The notes: a model not told the origin generated them from the letters alone. 19,834 bases of DNA from Rickettsia typhi (GCA_945902255.1 CAMDMO010000013.1:1-19834); one strand, 5' to 3'; shown: positions 7,801 to 14,554, counted from the first letter of the stretch. Numbers and translations are program-made.

Positions 7801-10800
7801 TGCCAAAACAGCCGCTGGCGTCACAATTGATACTGATGCGGTCAATGCTGACATTGCCTTACTAAGAATTTCATTTAAAATTCTTGATCCAGAAACCGGA
7901 AATTGCTCAACAGCAGGAAATGGAACAAATGATGGGGTAAAAACCGTAAACCCAATATATAAAAATGATTGCAACACTTCTAATCCAACAGATTCAGAAG
8001 CTGTTCCTAAAAATGGCTACACGGTAGTTACTCAAACTACTTGCGCCTCCGGTTCCGCTGGAAGAAATGATACAACCGGAAAATGTCCAGTTGTAACCTG
8101 CTCATCAAATACTGGCAACGACACAGCAACCTGCTCAAGCACTGAGTCACCTTCTCTTACACCAAGTCCATCAACTAACACGGTTTGTCATAAAAAATAT
8201 TATTGCGCCAATAAATATTCTAATAATAGCGGTAAATATTATGTTGCCGTTAAAGTAAAAAGCCCAGTTTCTGGAAAAGTTTCTAGCATCATCGGACAAG
8301 TAATAACGCCAATAATTGAGGTAATGGATGGTAAGCAAGATGGATCAACAGTTGGTCAAGCAGAAAGAATCTATAAGTTATTAATTTCTGACCCTAGATA
8401 TAAAGCAATTCTTACCGTCTCTTTAATTTTAATGTTTAGCTTCTATGGCTTTGGTTATTTAATGGGAGTCAGTGAATTAAACCATTCGGAGCTTTTAAAC
8501 CGCATCATAAAAATTGGTCTAATTTATTTATTTGTTGGGGAAGCTGGATGGTATTGGTTTGACAGATTTGTAGTTAAGTTATTCAAAAATAGTACCGACT
8601 ATTTATCATTCATGATGGCCTCATCATTTGACAACTCAACAGCATTATCAAATGCAATTGCTGGCGGAAATTATTACGATAAATCAATTTTATTTAGCGG
8701 AGTAGATAATGTTTTCGGCATGTTCTTCTCTCAAGCGGTACAAAATAAAATTGGCGCACTATTGTTCGCAAGTATTTTTGGATGGGCATATTTACTCATA
8801 ATCTATAATAGCTTCATGCTTTATGTTTATGCAGTTTCAAACGCGGTTCTGCTTTATCTAACGGCTCAAGTATTTATCTCCATTTTATTTACTCTTGGCC
8901 CAATCTTCTTTGTCTTTACTTTATTTTCGCAAACTAAGGAAATGTTTGATAATTGGCTCAAGCAGCTAATTGGCTTCTCTCTGCAACAAATTTTCTTATT
9001 AACAACACTCGCCTTCTTTAACATGTTAATGTATGAGGTAATTAAATTATCTCTGGGATATAAAATATGTTGGGACGATGTTTGGACAATTAACATCATA
9101 ACCCGAATCACATTAATGTCTTTTTGGACTATCGCTTCACTTCCACCCAGAACTAACGCTCAATCCGAAGTTGGAAATATAGGAAACCCTGAGGGAATTC
9201 CTTCTTTATTCTCAATTTTATTCATTTGGGTAATTGCTTCATTAATGAATAAATTTATTGGATTCATGACTGATTTAGCCTCTTCTATCAGTGGTGGTCT
9301 TTCAGCTAGCAGCCTTGGAAGCGGCTTAAAAGAAGCTGTTGGTAATCTACAAAAATTCGCCGCTAAAAGAGCTGGAGAAGCTTGGAAGGCTACTGGCGGT
9401 CAGGTTGCTCAGAGATTGGATAAAGCATTGTTTGATTCTGGCGAATTAGCAGACAAAGAGCATAAAGAGAAGAAGATGCAAGCTACTAAAGACAATAATA
9501 ATAGATCAGCTTTAACCAAAGCTGGTAAAGAATCTATGAATAAATATAAAAGAGAAAATGCTTCTGCTTTATCTAAAATGACTCAAGATGAGCAAAAAAA
9601 GGCACTTACAAAAGCAAGAGACGCTGGAATTTCTAAAGAAGGAGAAAAGCGCGGTTTAGGTAAGGAAGAAATAGAAAGATTAAAAAATCAAAAAGGTCTT
9701 AACACTGCTGGAGAGCATAATTTAATTAAAAATGCTTTTACGCTTGCAAAACAAGCAACAACATCTGGTGGCAGCTTAAGAAATTCCATGAATGAAAAGC
9801 ATGAGAAAAGTGATGGCACTAAATTCAGTCAGAAAGAAGCTAAGCAAGCAATGAAAACAATGAGCAAATCAGAAAGAGATGATTTTGTTAAAAGCGCTTC
9901 AAAAGGTGGGGTTAAAATTGAAAAAGGTAATTTTGATAAACTTAAAGACGCAGCAAAAAGTGCAACCGGAATTAAAGAAGGCGATGGAGCGCTTAAATCA
10001 GCAGCCAAAATTGCTGTTGCTCCACTATCAGCTCCTGTAAGAGCAGCAGTATCAGCAATAAAATCAAAAGCAGAAAAAATGAAAGCTTTTAATAAAGCCG
10101 CTGATGAACTGAGAAAGGATGGTACAATATCTAATATGACAAAAGGATTTGGACGCTTTAGAAAAGATAGTGAATTAAAACAAATTCACGAGAGAGTTGC
10201 AAAAAATGAGGCGGCAAAAAATGTTGATGTAGTTAAAAATACCGCTGGCTCTGTAGCTGCATTAGCGCAACAAAACAGAACTCAAACTTCCCTAGAAGAT
10301 GGCAAAGAAACTTCTACCACTAGAGCAAAAGGAACTCTAGCAGCAGCAATTCTTGGCTCTGAAAAAAGCAGCCCTCTAGAATCTTTCAAAGAAAGGGGAA
10401 GCTTGCAAGAGTCCATTGCTGCATCTGGAGCTGCAAAAGAAGGTTTGGCAGAGCAATTTACTTCTCAATATAAAGCAGCTGAAAAAGTTGCAAACAGTAA
10501 AAATGAAGCAAAAAATAAAGCTTTCGCCGAACTTGCAAAAGTTGAAGAAACTTTAAAACCAATGGAAGAAGCAAGACAGAAACATCTTGCAGCCTCTATT
10601 GACCCAACAAAATCAAAAACAGAAAGAGAGCAATCTAAAAAAGAGGCTGACAAAATAGTTTCAAGTGAAGATTACGTTAAAGCTAAAACCCAAGCACAAC
10701 AAATTGGTGTTGCAGCAAGACAGTTAAGAGAGGAAGAAGGTGATGCACTGAAAAAAATGGATAGAATTGAATCTATGGCAAAAGCAGAAGGTATAGATGC

Positions 10801-11959
10801 GAAGAAACCAGCTGCAGAAGCTATTATAGATCGCAAAGCAGCTCCAAAAGCTTCCATTGCCGGAACTGATGCCGATCCTTATAAAAAACTTGCAGAAGGA
10901 AAAAAACCTGATTCGGATGCACCTGTTGCAAGAACTGATAACTCAGGAAAAAAACTAGATCCTTATCAAGAATTAGAAAAAAAACACAAGCAAGAAAAAG
11001 AGGTTTTTGAAGGAGTTAGTGCTGGAGCTGGCTCAGAAGCGAAAAAAGCAAAATATGATCCTTATACCGAAGAATCTGCCAAACAAAGAGAAAGCGCTAA
11101 AGCAGCTTTTGAAGGAGCAACCGCTTCAGGTCCTGCAGCGCATGATCCTTACGCTATACCAGCTACTACCTCATCAGCACCAGCTCAATCTTCTGCTGCC
11201 AGCCCTTCAGCAACCCCACCTGTTGGATCCTCCGCTGCTGCAGCCGCTTCTGTTGCAGCCCCTACTGGATCTGGTGATAGTAAAACTGCTGCTGCATCCA
11301 CATCTGGATCTGGCGGCGCCACTGTGGTTAATCCAGCCTCTGGATCTACCAAAAAACAGAGATTTGAATACCCTCCTCAACGACCACGGGGCGGAGATGC
11401 AGCTGCCGCTGCAACTGCAGCAGCTAGCGCTAAAAAACCAAAAGGTGGAGCAGCAGCTTCCGGATCTGGTAGTGGTGGCGATAAATCTGGATCTAAAGTT
11501 GGTAGCGCAGCCCCAGGCGGTAAAGCTGGTGATGCAGCAGATCAAGGCGGTCCTAGAGAGTATAGAGATGAAAGCGCGGCAAGAACTCATGCGGCAGATG
11601 AAGATGCCACCCCGCCAAAAGATCAAGAAGATGACTTAGACTCAACTAAAGCTCAAAGAAGCGAAGAAGATTCTAGAGATGGTGGCGAAGATGCTAATAG
11701 CGGCAAAAAAGGTGGTGATGACGAAAGAGAAGAAGGAAGAGATGATGACGGAGAAAGCGGCGAAGGCGGAGGCGAAAAAGATGATGATAGTAGCGCTGAA
11801 AGAGAAGATGATGATAGAGGCTTTGATGAAGATGATGATTTAGATTTTGATGATGATGGAGAAGATGAAGGTGATTTTGATGACGAAGCTGGAGAAGAAG
11901 GCGCTGGTAAAAAAGAAGGCGGAGAAGAAGGTGATGATGGCGATAAAGACAAGCCATAA
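4850..11959 (+). CDS. giant VirB6/TrbL-family type IV secretion protein with lipoprotein-like leader and long low-complexity tail
   Basis: VirB6 proteins form part of the inner-membrane channel of type IV secretion systems. Rickettsial versions carry very long extensions, as this 2,369-residue protein does. The TTG start at 4850 is dictated by an in-frame TAA at 4844-4846 and the lack of an early ATG. Residues 1-38 look like a lipoprotein leader (KIFALLLFLTLSSSC), though position -3 is Ser. Residues about 40-1175 are a Ser/Thr/Gly-rich ectodomain with about 40 Cys. Hydrophobic segments lie at about 1188-1207, 1218-1240, 1301-1361, 1374-1398, 1417-1432 and 1452-1473. The VirB6 signature LGPIFFVFTLFSQTKEMFDNW is around 1349-1369. 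From about 1490 the protein is Lys/Ala/Glu-rich and helical. Four DPY motifs follow at 2009, 2037, 2070 and 2099, then an Ala/Ser/Gly stretch, and an Asp/Glu/Gly tail from about 2260. No other vir gene is in the window. Confidence 0.88.
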   Translation: MAKDQLNQIYKNYFTKNNFAVFGKIFALLLFLTLSSSCTDSGCIDADDFGEYESQTLEVLSNASQDACTYDITKSIDDSSQGSGIKTCLTSGTPSVIDENDVTTTASSGGCNAAEFAASAKLRTLCAQQCVESCVSQSSQSSGNSEPRWTSTDQKVAGKNVGVTIRPGAKVIIRAIGSVTLGDTFSYPNIFVAASSPIPTSSTSSWGNLFFDAKAGQTLSVDFSGQWSDGTNTFGSGNGSITSNTYNGARRLAIYLIPHTSNYSFNTATATSEQSGASGAPIWPDAGAWSCTYTGTTPLTQSTCGNTTNGYAGLGYDASLDTNGVFPISSAYKSSGLAYYGGAIRWLGDGLQDNTFDPFTSISCANSGCPSSAISLIPASQGALIGDASASNITFTNSYDYAYRVSFRSLLSGACGTTTTPLSISVQRQDSSGSNIGSAIAVSVTNSYNTTPIIEVESGHKIVITSFSNATPSGTNCGKLIGMRFGQYHDIEVKTSGILSFAMLGGSGASGSCALKGRIINPTGSHTDISSGFTADFYEYHDFGVSQSSDSPALTDPLSTISLTASTSTKSWSGEVFVRKGQKIRFAPESWNGTWVAATGLNRQCGVGAVMKILPRPALLCRGRTSDYVSNPDCIIDTNTTTGAITGCQASTTQCNDSSTTSTYCPITDCQNAITSCVAGTAPTYTKTGCVLGSLNNSGTNCPLNASPPPSPAPSYTTTTCTACSNAAKAKALLPAKVLQADMDQCYDLENYTGKVANIPSAAGFTTTQLDASNATTYKAKGAIKLSNFNGEYGNFDGFYYNTTDVKTDVVGSNTNKVYSSKLTLTFPKAGRVRFMVLSGNNFLNLSTKYSGNTAAGAAYTGLNGMKISTSGMLEFNNGTWLQARLCKETSTTSVVCKNNAPVSLNGTPKIIDITAPASPSDSPTITSPYSLDSVGNLIRRSGAVYSSGATNDCTIDNSGISTTTGSNYYCHKYDYYTPAEMKAAKTAAGVTIDTDAVNADIALLRISFKILDPETGNCSTAGNGTNDGVKTVNPIYKNDCNTSNPTDSEAVPKNGYTVVTQTTCASGSAGRNDTTGKCPVVTCSSNTGNDTATCSSTESPSLTPSPSTNTVCHKKYYCANKYSNNSGKYYVAVKVKSPVSGKVSSIIGQVITPIIEVMDGKQDGSTVGQAERIYKLLISDPRYKAILTVSLILMFSFYGFGYLMGVSELNHSELLNRIIKIGLIYLFVGEAGWYWFDRFVVKLFKNSTDYLSFMMASSFDNSTALSNAIAGGNYYDKSILFSGVDNVFGMFFSQAVQNKIGALLFASIFGWAYLLIIYNSFMLYVYAVSNAVLLYLTAQVFISILFTLGPIFFVFTLFSQTKEMFDNWLKQLIGFSLQQIFLLTTLAFFNMLMYEVIKLSLGYKICWDDVWTINIITRITLMSFWTIASLPPRTNAQSEVGNIGNPEGIPSLFSILFIWVIASLMNKFIGFMTDLASSISGGLSASSLGSGLKEAVGNLQKFAAKRAGEAWKATGGQVAQRLDKALFDSGELADKEHKEKKMQATKDNNNRSALTKAGKESMNKYKRENASALSKMTQDEQKKALTKARDAGISKEGEKRGLGKEEIERLKNQKGLNTAGEHNLIKNAFTLAKQATTSGGSLRNSMNEKHEKSDGTKFSQKEAKQAMKTMSKSERDDFVKSASKGGVKIEKGNFDKLKDAAKSATGIKEGDGALKSAAKIAVAPLSAPVRAAVSAIKSKAEKMKAFNKAADELRKDGTISNMTKGFGRFRKDSELKQIHERVAKNEAAKNVDVVKNTAGSVAALAQQNRTQTSLEDGKETSTTRAKGTLAAAILGSEKSSPLESFKERGSLQESIAASGAAKEGLAEQFTSQYKAAEKVANSKNEAKNKAFAELAKVEETLKPMEEARQKHLAASIDPTKSKTEREQSKKEADKIVSSEDYVKAKTQAQQIGVAARQLREEEGDALKKMDRIESMAKAEGIDAKKPAAEAIIDRKAAPKASIAGTDADPYKKLAEGKKPDSDAPVARTDNSGKKLDPYQELEKKHKQEKEVFEGVSAGAGSEAKKAKYDPYTEESAKQRESAKAAFEGATASGPAAHDPYAIPATTSSAPAQSSAASPSATPPVGSSAAAAASVAAPTGSGDSKTAAASTSGSGGATVVNPASGSTKKQRFEYPPQRPRGGDAAAAATAAASAKKPKGGAAASGSGSGGDKSGSKVGSAAPGGKAGDAADQGGPREYRDESAARTHAADEDATPPKDQEDDLDSTKAQRSEEDSRDGGEDANSGKKGGDDEREEGRDDDGESGEGGGEKDDDSSAEREDDDRGFDEDDDLDFDDDGEDEGDFDDEAGEEGAGKKEGGEEGDDGDKDKP
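10862..11152 (+). repeat. imperfect 28-33-residue repeats with Asp-Pro-Tyr motif, inside the VirB6-like gene
   Basis: Four Asp-Pro-Tyr motifs, each encoded by GATCCTTAY, begin at 10874, 10958, 11057 and 11144 (residues 2009, 2037, 2070, 2099), with spacings of 28, 33 and 29 residues. The flanks are related too: FEGVSAG precedes the third and FEGATASG the fourth, each following a charged Lys/Glu stretch. This looks like a decayed tandem repeat. Confidence 0.7.
11630..11956 (+). other. extreme acidic C-terminal tail of the VirB6-like protein
   Basis: About 110 codons are dominated by GAT, GAA, GAG and GGN, giving an Asp/Glu/Gly tail broken by a few Lys and Arg. The low complexity leaves several other frames open over the same stretch; these are shadows. 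The tail is probably disordered and cytosolic. Confidence 0.85.
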
Positions 11960-12021
11960 ACTTAAGCCATCACAAAATATATCAAGGTGACAATATATAT
12001 AACACTAAAATAATCCTTGAG

Positions 12022-12079
12022 TTGGGTGGAGTTTACAACTCCGCCCAAATATTCATACCAAATTTAAGCAAATATAGAT
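12022..12079 (+). repeat. dispersed hairpin repeat, copy B
   Basis: The arms TTGGGTGGAGTT (12022-12033) and AACTCCGCCCAA (12037-12048) pair with a single T/G wobble around TAC. TTCATACC and ATTTAAGCA follow, as in copy A at 2444-2500. It lies 62 bp after the stop of the VirB6-like gene and could also slow transcription, but no T-tract follows it. Confidence 0.6.
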
Positions 12080-12129
12080 TGTGATTTTTTGCATGAACAT
12101 AAAAAAGTCAGGCTACTTTTCGCAACTCA

Positions 12130-12264
12130 TCAATTTGTAGCCACATCCATCGCATCACACAACCCCATAGCATATAAAACCAATTCGATCCGCCAGCTAT
12201 CATCACCCTTGTAAAATCTAATTAATTTTAGCTCGACTCCAAAAATGTAAAATTCTTTCTTAAA
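12130..12264 (-). pseudogene. short decayed-looking reading frame, no standard early start
   Basis: On the minus strand 44 codons are open between the double stop at 12265-12270 and the TGA at 12130-12132. The translation looks protein-like: it includes GVELKLIRFYKGDDSW and ends in LYAMGLCDAMDVATN. There is no ATG before the Met near the end and no ribosome binding site. I do not recognise a family. The best reading is the 3' remnant of a lost gene or the coding face of a repeat element; a chance frame is possible. Confidence 0.3.
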
Positions 12265-12319
12265 TTATTACCCTCGCCTTTCTCTTGGGTTGTCACTCTA
12301 TACTTTTTTTGAAGCTTTA

Positions 12320-12590
12320 CCCGCCACCACCTCTTGCTATTATTTAGTTCTTTTTCAAGTACCACCTTTTATTAACGCCAATTCGTCGATAAGAAATTTA
12401 CCAACCCCCGTCATCATTGATGCGAAGCGTCGAGGATCTCATGAATTTACACTTCCGTGCAAAACTCATGAGATTCTCGTCTCTTTCAAGTCAAGAATGA
12501 TGCGGGTTAGTAAATTCCTTATCGGCGAATTGGTGCTTGAAACAGAATTGTAGTTAATACTCAATAAATAGCATGGGTGGTAATTTGAAA
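12320..12590. repeat. long imperfect inverted repeat, resembling rickettsial palindromic elements or a MITE
   Basis: The arms are most similar between 12380-12446 and 12463-12530, for example ATTCGTCGATAAGAAATTTA against ATTCGCCGATAAGGAATTTA, separated by a short spacer near 12447-12462. Similarity continues outwards: TTCTTTTTCAAGTACCA (12348-12364) matches the complement of 12531-12547, after skipping a 16-bp stretch found only in the left arm. Further out, ACCACCTCTTGCTATTATTTAG (12325 onward, in part) matches the complement of bases near 12560-12580. Identity is about 80% in the core by hand. The frame at 12290-12553 is a by-product. No transposase or clear target-site duplication was seen. 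Confidence 0.75.
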
Positions 12591-12817
12591 AAGAATATAA
12601 TGTTTTTTTGGAATCAAAAAAAATGGAGATCAAGCTAATTTTTTAATTACACTATTTTTATTTTCCCAATTAAACTATTTTCAAAAAATATCATTAATAA
12701 ATAAAAAAATATCCGGCGATTTAAATTCTGATAAATCTTTTTTTAAAAAAATATATCATATTAAACTGCCAACAATTTAAAAAATAAATCCCGATGTCCC
12801 AAGTAAAAGACAATTGA

Positions 12818-12899
12818 TATTCTTTCGATGCCATGCTGAGCTTGTCGAAGCATGATGGTTGCACTCGGAGTTTAAGAGGCATGAAATCGAAAAGAACTT
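12818..12899. repeat. nested palindrome upstream of tatC
   Basis: An inner hairpin, CATGCT with AGCATG around GAGCTTGTCGA, lies at about 12833-12855. It is flanked by outer arms TTCTTTCGATGCC (about 12820-12832) and the near-complement GGCATGAAATCGAAAAGAA (about 12879-12897). The inner core GAGCTTGTCGAAG is the complement of the CTTCGACAAGCTC seen at about 2373-2385, so the two intergenic regions share this motif. Confidence 0.55.
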
Positions 12900-12922
12900 T
12901 TTATCAATAACCAACCGGAACA

Positions 12923-13714
12923 TTGGAAAATAAATTCACAACTCACTTAAAAAAATTTCAAATGCATCAAAAAAATCACATGTCATTACAAGAACATTTT
13001 TCTGAATTTAGAAAAAGAATTATTTTTTCTACAATTTTTTTTATAATTATTTTTTGTATTTGTTATTTTTTTTCAGAAAAAATTTATGAATTTTTGTTAC
13101 AACCATTCATTGATATTTCTAGTAATAATCAAAATCGTAAATTGATCTACACCAGTCCCACAGAAGCCTTCGTGACCTATCTAAAACTTTCTCTTACATC
13201 GTCATTATTTTTTTCTTTTCCAATTTTTATTGCAGAGACTTATCTTTTCTTATCACCAGCTTTGTATAAAAATGAGAAAAAAAATATTTTATTAACTTTT
13301 TTTTTCGCACCAATTTTATTTTTATGCGGAGCAACTTTAGGATATTATTTTGTTTTACCTCTTGCACTTCAATTCTTCGCGAGCTTTGAAACTCAAGGCT
13401 TTGCAGCTGCACCATTTTTTTCAATTCAATTAGAAATTCGAATTAGTGAATATTTAAATTTTGTAACGAGCTTACTTTTTGCATTTGGAATTGCATTTGA
13501 GTTACCATTGTTGTTGCTTTTTTTAATTCAATTTGGTTTTTTATCTATCAATGATTTGAGATCGAAGCGAAAATATTGGATTGTGGTTATTTTTATAATC
13601 TCCGCGATCCTTACTCCGCCTGATGTCTTAAGCCAGATAAGTTTAGCAATTCCGATGATTTTATTATTTGAAATTGCTATTCTTGTTAGTAATTATCTTA
13701 ATAACAAAAAATAA
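12923..13714 (+). CDS. tatC: Sec-independent protein translocase subunit TatC
   Basis: TatC is the integral membrane core of the twin-arginine translocase and binds the RR signal peptide, with TatA/TatB forming the pore and co-receptor. The family pattern is clear: EHFSEFRKRIIFS at the first cytosolic stretch, PTEAFVTYLKLSL, the long FPIFIAETYLFLSPALYKNEKK loop, FGIAFELPLLL in the fifth segment and ILTPPDVLSQ before the last. Six hydrophobic segments are present. The outer start is TTG at 12923, giving 263 residues; an ATG at 12980 would start MSLQEHF, which is closer to the usual N terminus and gives 244 residues. I cannot decide between them. No tatA or tatB lies beside it. A small Lys-rich protein follows 9 bp downstream, ending in a shared terminator. 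Confidence 0.93.
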   Translation: MENKFTTHLKKFQMHQKNHMSLQEHFSEFRKRIIFSTIFFIIIFCICYFFSEKIYEFLLQPFIDISSNNQNRKLIYTSPTEAFVTYLKLSLTSSLFFSFPIFIAETYLFLSPALYKNEKKNILLTFFFAPILFLCGATLGYYFVLPLALQFFASFETQGFAAAPFFSIQLEIRISEYLNFVTSLLFAFGIAFELPLLLLFLIQFGFLSINDLRSKRKYWIVVIFIISAILTPPDVLSQISLAIPMILLFEIAILVSNYLNNKK

Positions 13715-13723
13715 AAAATTTTT

Positions 13724-13873
13724 ATGGCAACTAAAAAAGCTCCAGTAAAAAAAGCTCCAGCTAAAAAAGCTCCAGCTAAAAAAGTAGTAAAAAAAGCTGC
13801 TCCAGCTAAAAAAGTAGTAAAAAAAGCTGCTCCAAAAAAAGTAGTTAAAAAAGCTGTTGCAAAAAAGAAGTAG
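13724..13873 (+). CDS. 49-residue Lys/Ala/Pro-rich histone H1-like protein
   Basis: The frame runs from ATG at 13724 to TAG at 13871-13873. It encodes only Met, Ala, Thr, Lys, Pro and Val, arranged as repeats of KKAPAKKAP and AAPAKKVVKK types; almost half the residues are Lys. Such proteins resemble the C-terminal tail of histone H1 and bacterial proteins such as AlgP or chlamydial Hc1, which bind DNA without sequence preference. A role in nucleoid structure is inferred from composition alone. The gene starts 9 bp after tatC and ends just before a strong terminator, so it belongs to the same transcript. The in-frame repeat structure, the start and stop placement and the terminator together argue for a real gene, not a simple-sequence tract. 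Confidence 0.75.
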   Translation: MATKKAPVKKAPAKKAPAKKVVKKAAPAKKVVKKAAPKKVVKKAVAKKK

Positions 13874-13890
13874 TAAAAAACCTAAAAAGT

Positions 13891-13929
13891 AAAAAAGGGC
13901 GTGATCTAAATTAAGATCACGCCTTTTTT
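13891..13929 (+). terminator. strong bidirectional intrinsic terminator
   Basis: GGCGTGATCT (13898-13907) and AGATCACGCC (13914-13923) form a perfect 10-bp stem around AAATTA. It is followed by TTTTTTGTTTTT on the plus strand and preceded by AAAAAAG, which gives a T-tract on the minus strand. It ends the tatC transcript and the minus-strand operon whose last gene stops at 13958. Confidence 0.92.
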
Positions 13930-13957
13930 GTTTTTATTAAAAAATAGAAATTAAAAC

Positions 13958-14554
13958 TTAAGAGATCACCTTATCAACAGAAGTGCTAAAAGCTTGTTTA
14001 ACCATCACCTTAACCGGAGATCTAGTTGGGGTTCTGGAATTATTTTCAACATTCACTATATCACATAAAATATCTAAAGAAACTCCACCATCATAAACCA
14101 TGGATATTGCATAGGTTTTTTTATCCAAATTTTCAATCATTTTGCGATTAATAATTCTATAACCACCTGAGGCAAGGGTTCCTCTTGAAAATTTAAAAAG
14201 ACGATTAAGAAGCTTTACATATTTATTAATTTTGGAATTTTTATTAGAAGGAATAGTTCCTGTCATTATTTCTGCATCACTTGCTTGAAGCAAAAATTCA
14301 AAAATTAACTCCGCAATTTCAGCAGTTTCTTCTTCGATTTTCTTAAATACTTCACTAATTAAATTTAAATTTTCAACAGCAACTAATGCTTCAGGAGAGC
14401 CAGATGGCACAGCATAACTCTGTTTTTTAGTTTCTTCTATTGAATTAAAAACCTTACCATCACTATTGTCAGATTTTTTTTTCTCCACAGGCTTATTATC
14501 TTTCTTGGCATTATTAGCAGCGCCTTTACTTTTTTTAATATTTTTATTACTCAT
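13958..14554 (-). CDS. uncharacterised protein with disordered Lys-rich N terminus
   Basis: I do not recognise this 198-residue protein. Residues 1-45 are Lys/Asn/Asp/Ser-rich and probably disordered. A helical stretch follows (NLISEVFKKIEEETAEIAELIFEFLLQAS, about 63-91, in part hydrophobic but with many Glu), then a basic middle (NKNSKINKYVKLLNRLFKFSRG) and a mixed C-terminal region with YDGGVSLDILCDIV. There is no signal peptide or clear membrane segment. The ATG at 14552-14554 lies 2 bp beyond the stop of the kinase gene, so it is the third gene of a minus-strand operon, which ends at the bidirectional terminator. The tight spacing makes it a credible gene; the function is open. Confidence 0.75.
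   Translation of the reverse strand: MSNKNIKKSKGAANNAKKDNKPVEKKKSDNSDGKVFNSIEETKKQSYAVPSGSPEALVAVENLNLISEVFKKIEEETAEIAELIFEFLLQASDAEIMTGTIPSNKNSKINKYVKLLNRLFKFSRGTLASGGYRIINRKMIENLDKKTYAISMVYDGGVSLDILCDIVNVENNSRTPTRSPVKVMVKQAFSTSVDKVIS

Larger units (their letters stand above)
11960..12922. other. 963-bp gene-poor, repeat-rich stretch
   Basis: No convincing gene lies between the VirB6-like gene and tatC. In order it holds a hairpin repeat (12022-12048), a 44-codon minus-strand frame without a usual start (12130-12264), a large imperfect inverted repeat (about 12320-12590), an AT-rich stretch (about 12590-12810) in which I see nothing specific, and a second palindrome (about 12818-12899). A plus-strand frame at 12290-12553 exists but consists mostly of the inverted repeat. 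Confidence 0.7.

Noticed and set aside
11207..11626. Minus-strand 139-codon Ser/Cys-rich frame
   Set aside because: Antisense of the low-complexity Ala/Ser/Gly stretch; no start context and no protein-like pattern.
11007..11639. Plus-strand 210-codon frame, Leu/Gln-rich
   Set aside because: Alternative frame of the Ala/Ser-rich part of the VirB6-like gene; repeated GCT/GCA codons read as Leu/Gln runs.
11653..11952. Minus-strand Ser/Pro-rich frame and an overlapping His/Leu-rich one
   Set aside because: Antisense reading of the Asp/Glu/Gly codon repeats of the acidic tail; low complexity keeps them open.
12290..12553. Plus-strand frame of 87 codons starting with TTG
   Set aside because: Most of it lies inside the long inverted repeat, there is no ribosome binding site, and the composition follows the palindrome. 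Treated as a by-product of the repeat.
13735..13870. Simple-sequence or CRISPR-like repeat
   Set aside because: The repeats are in frame, bounded by a start and stop codon, and lack spacers; a coding region explains them better.
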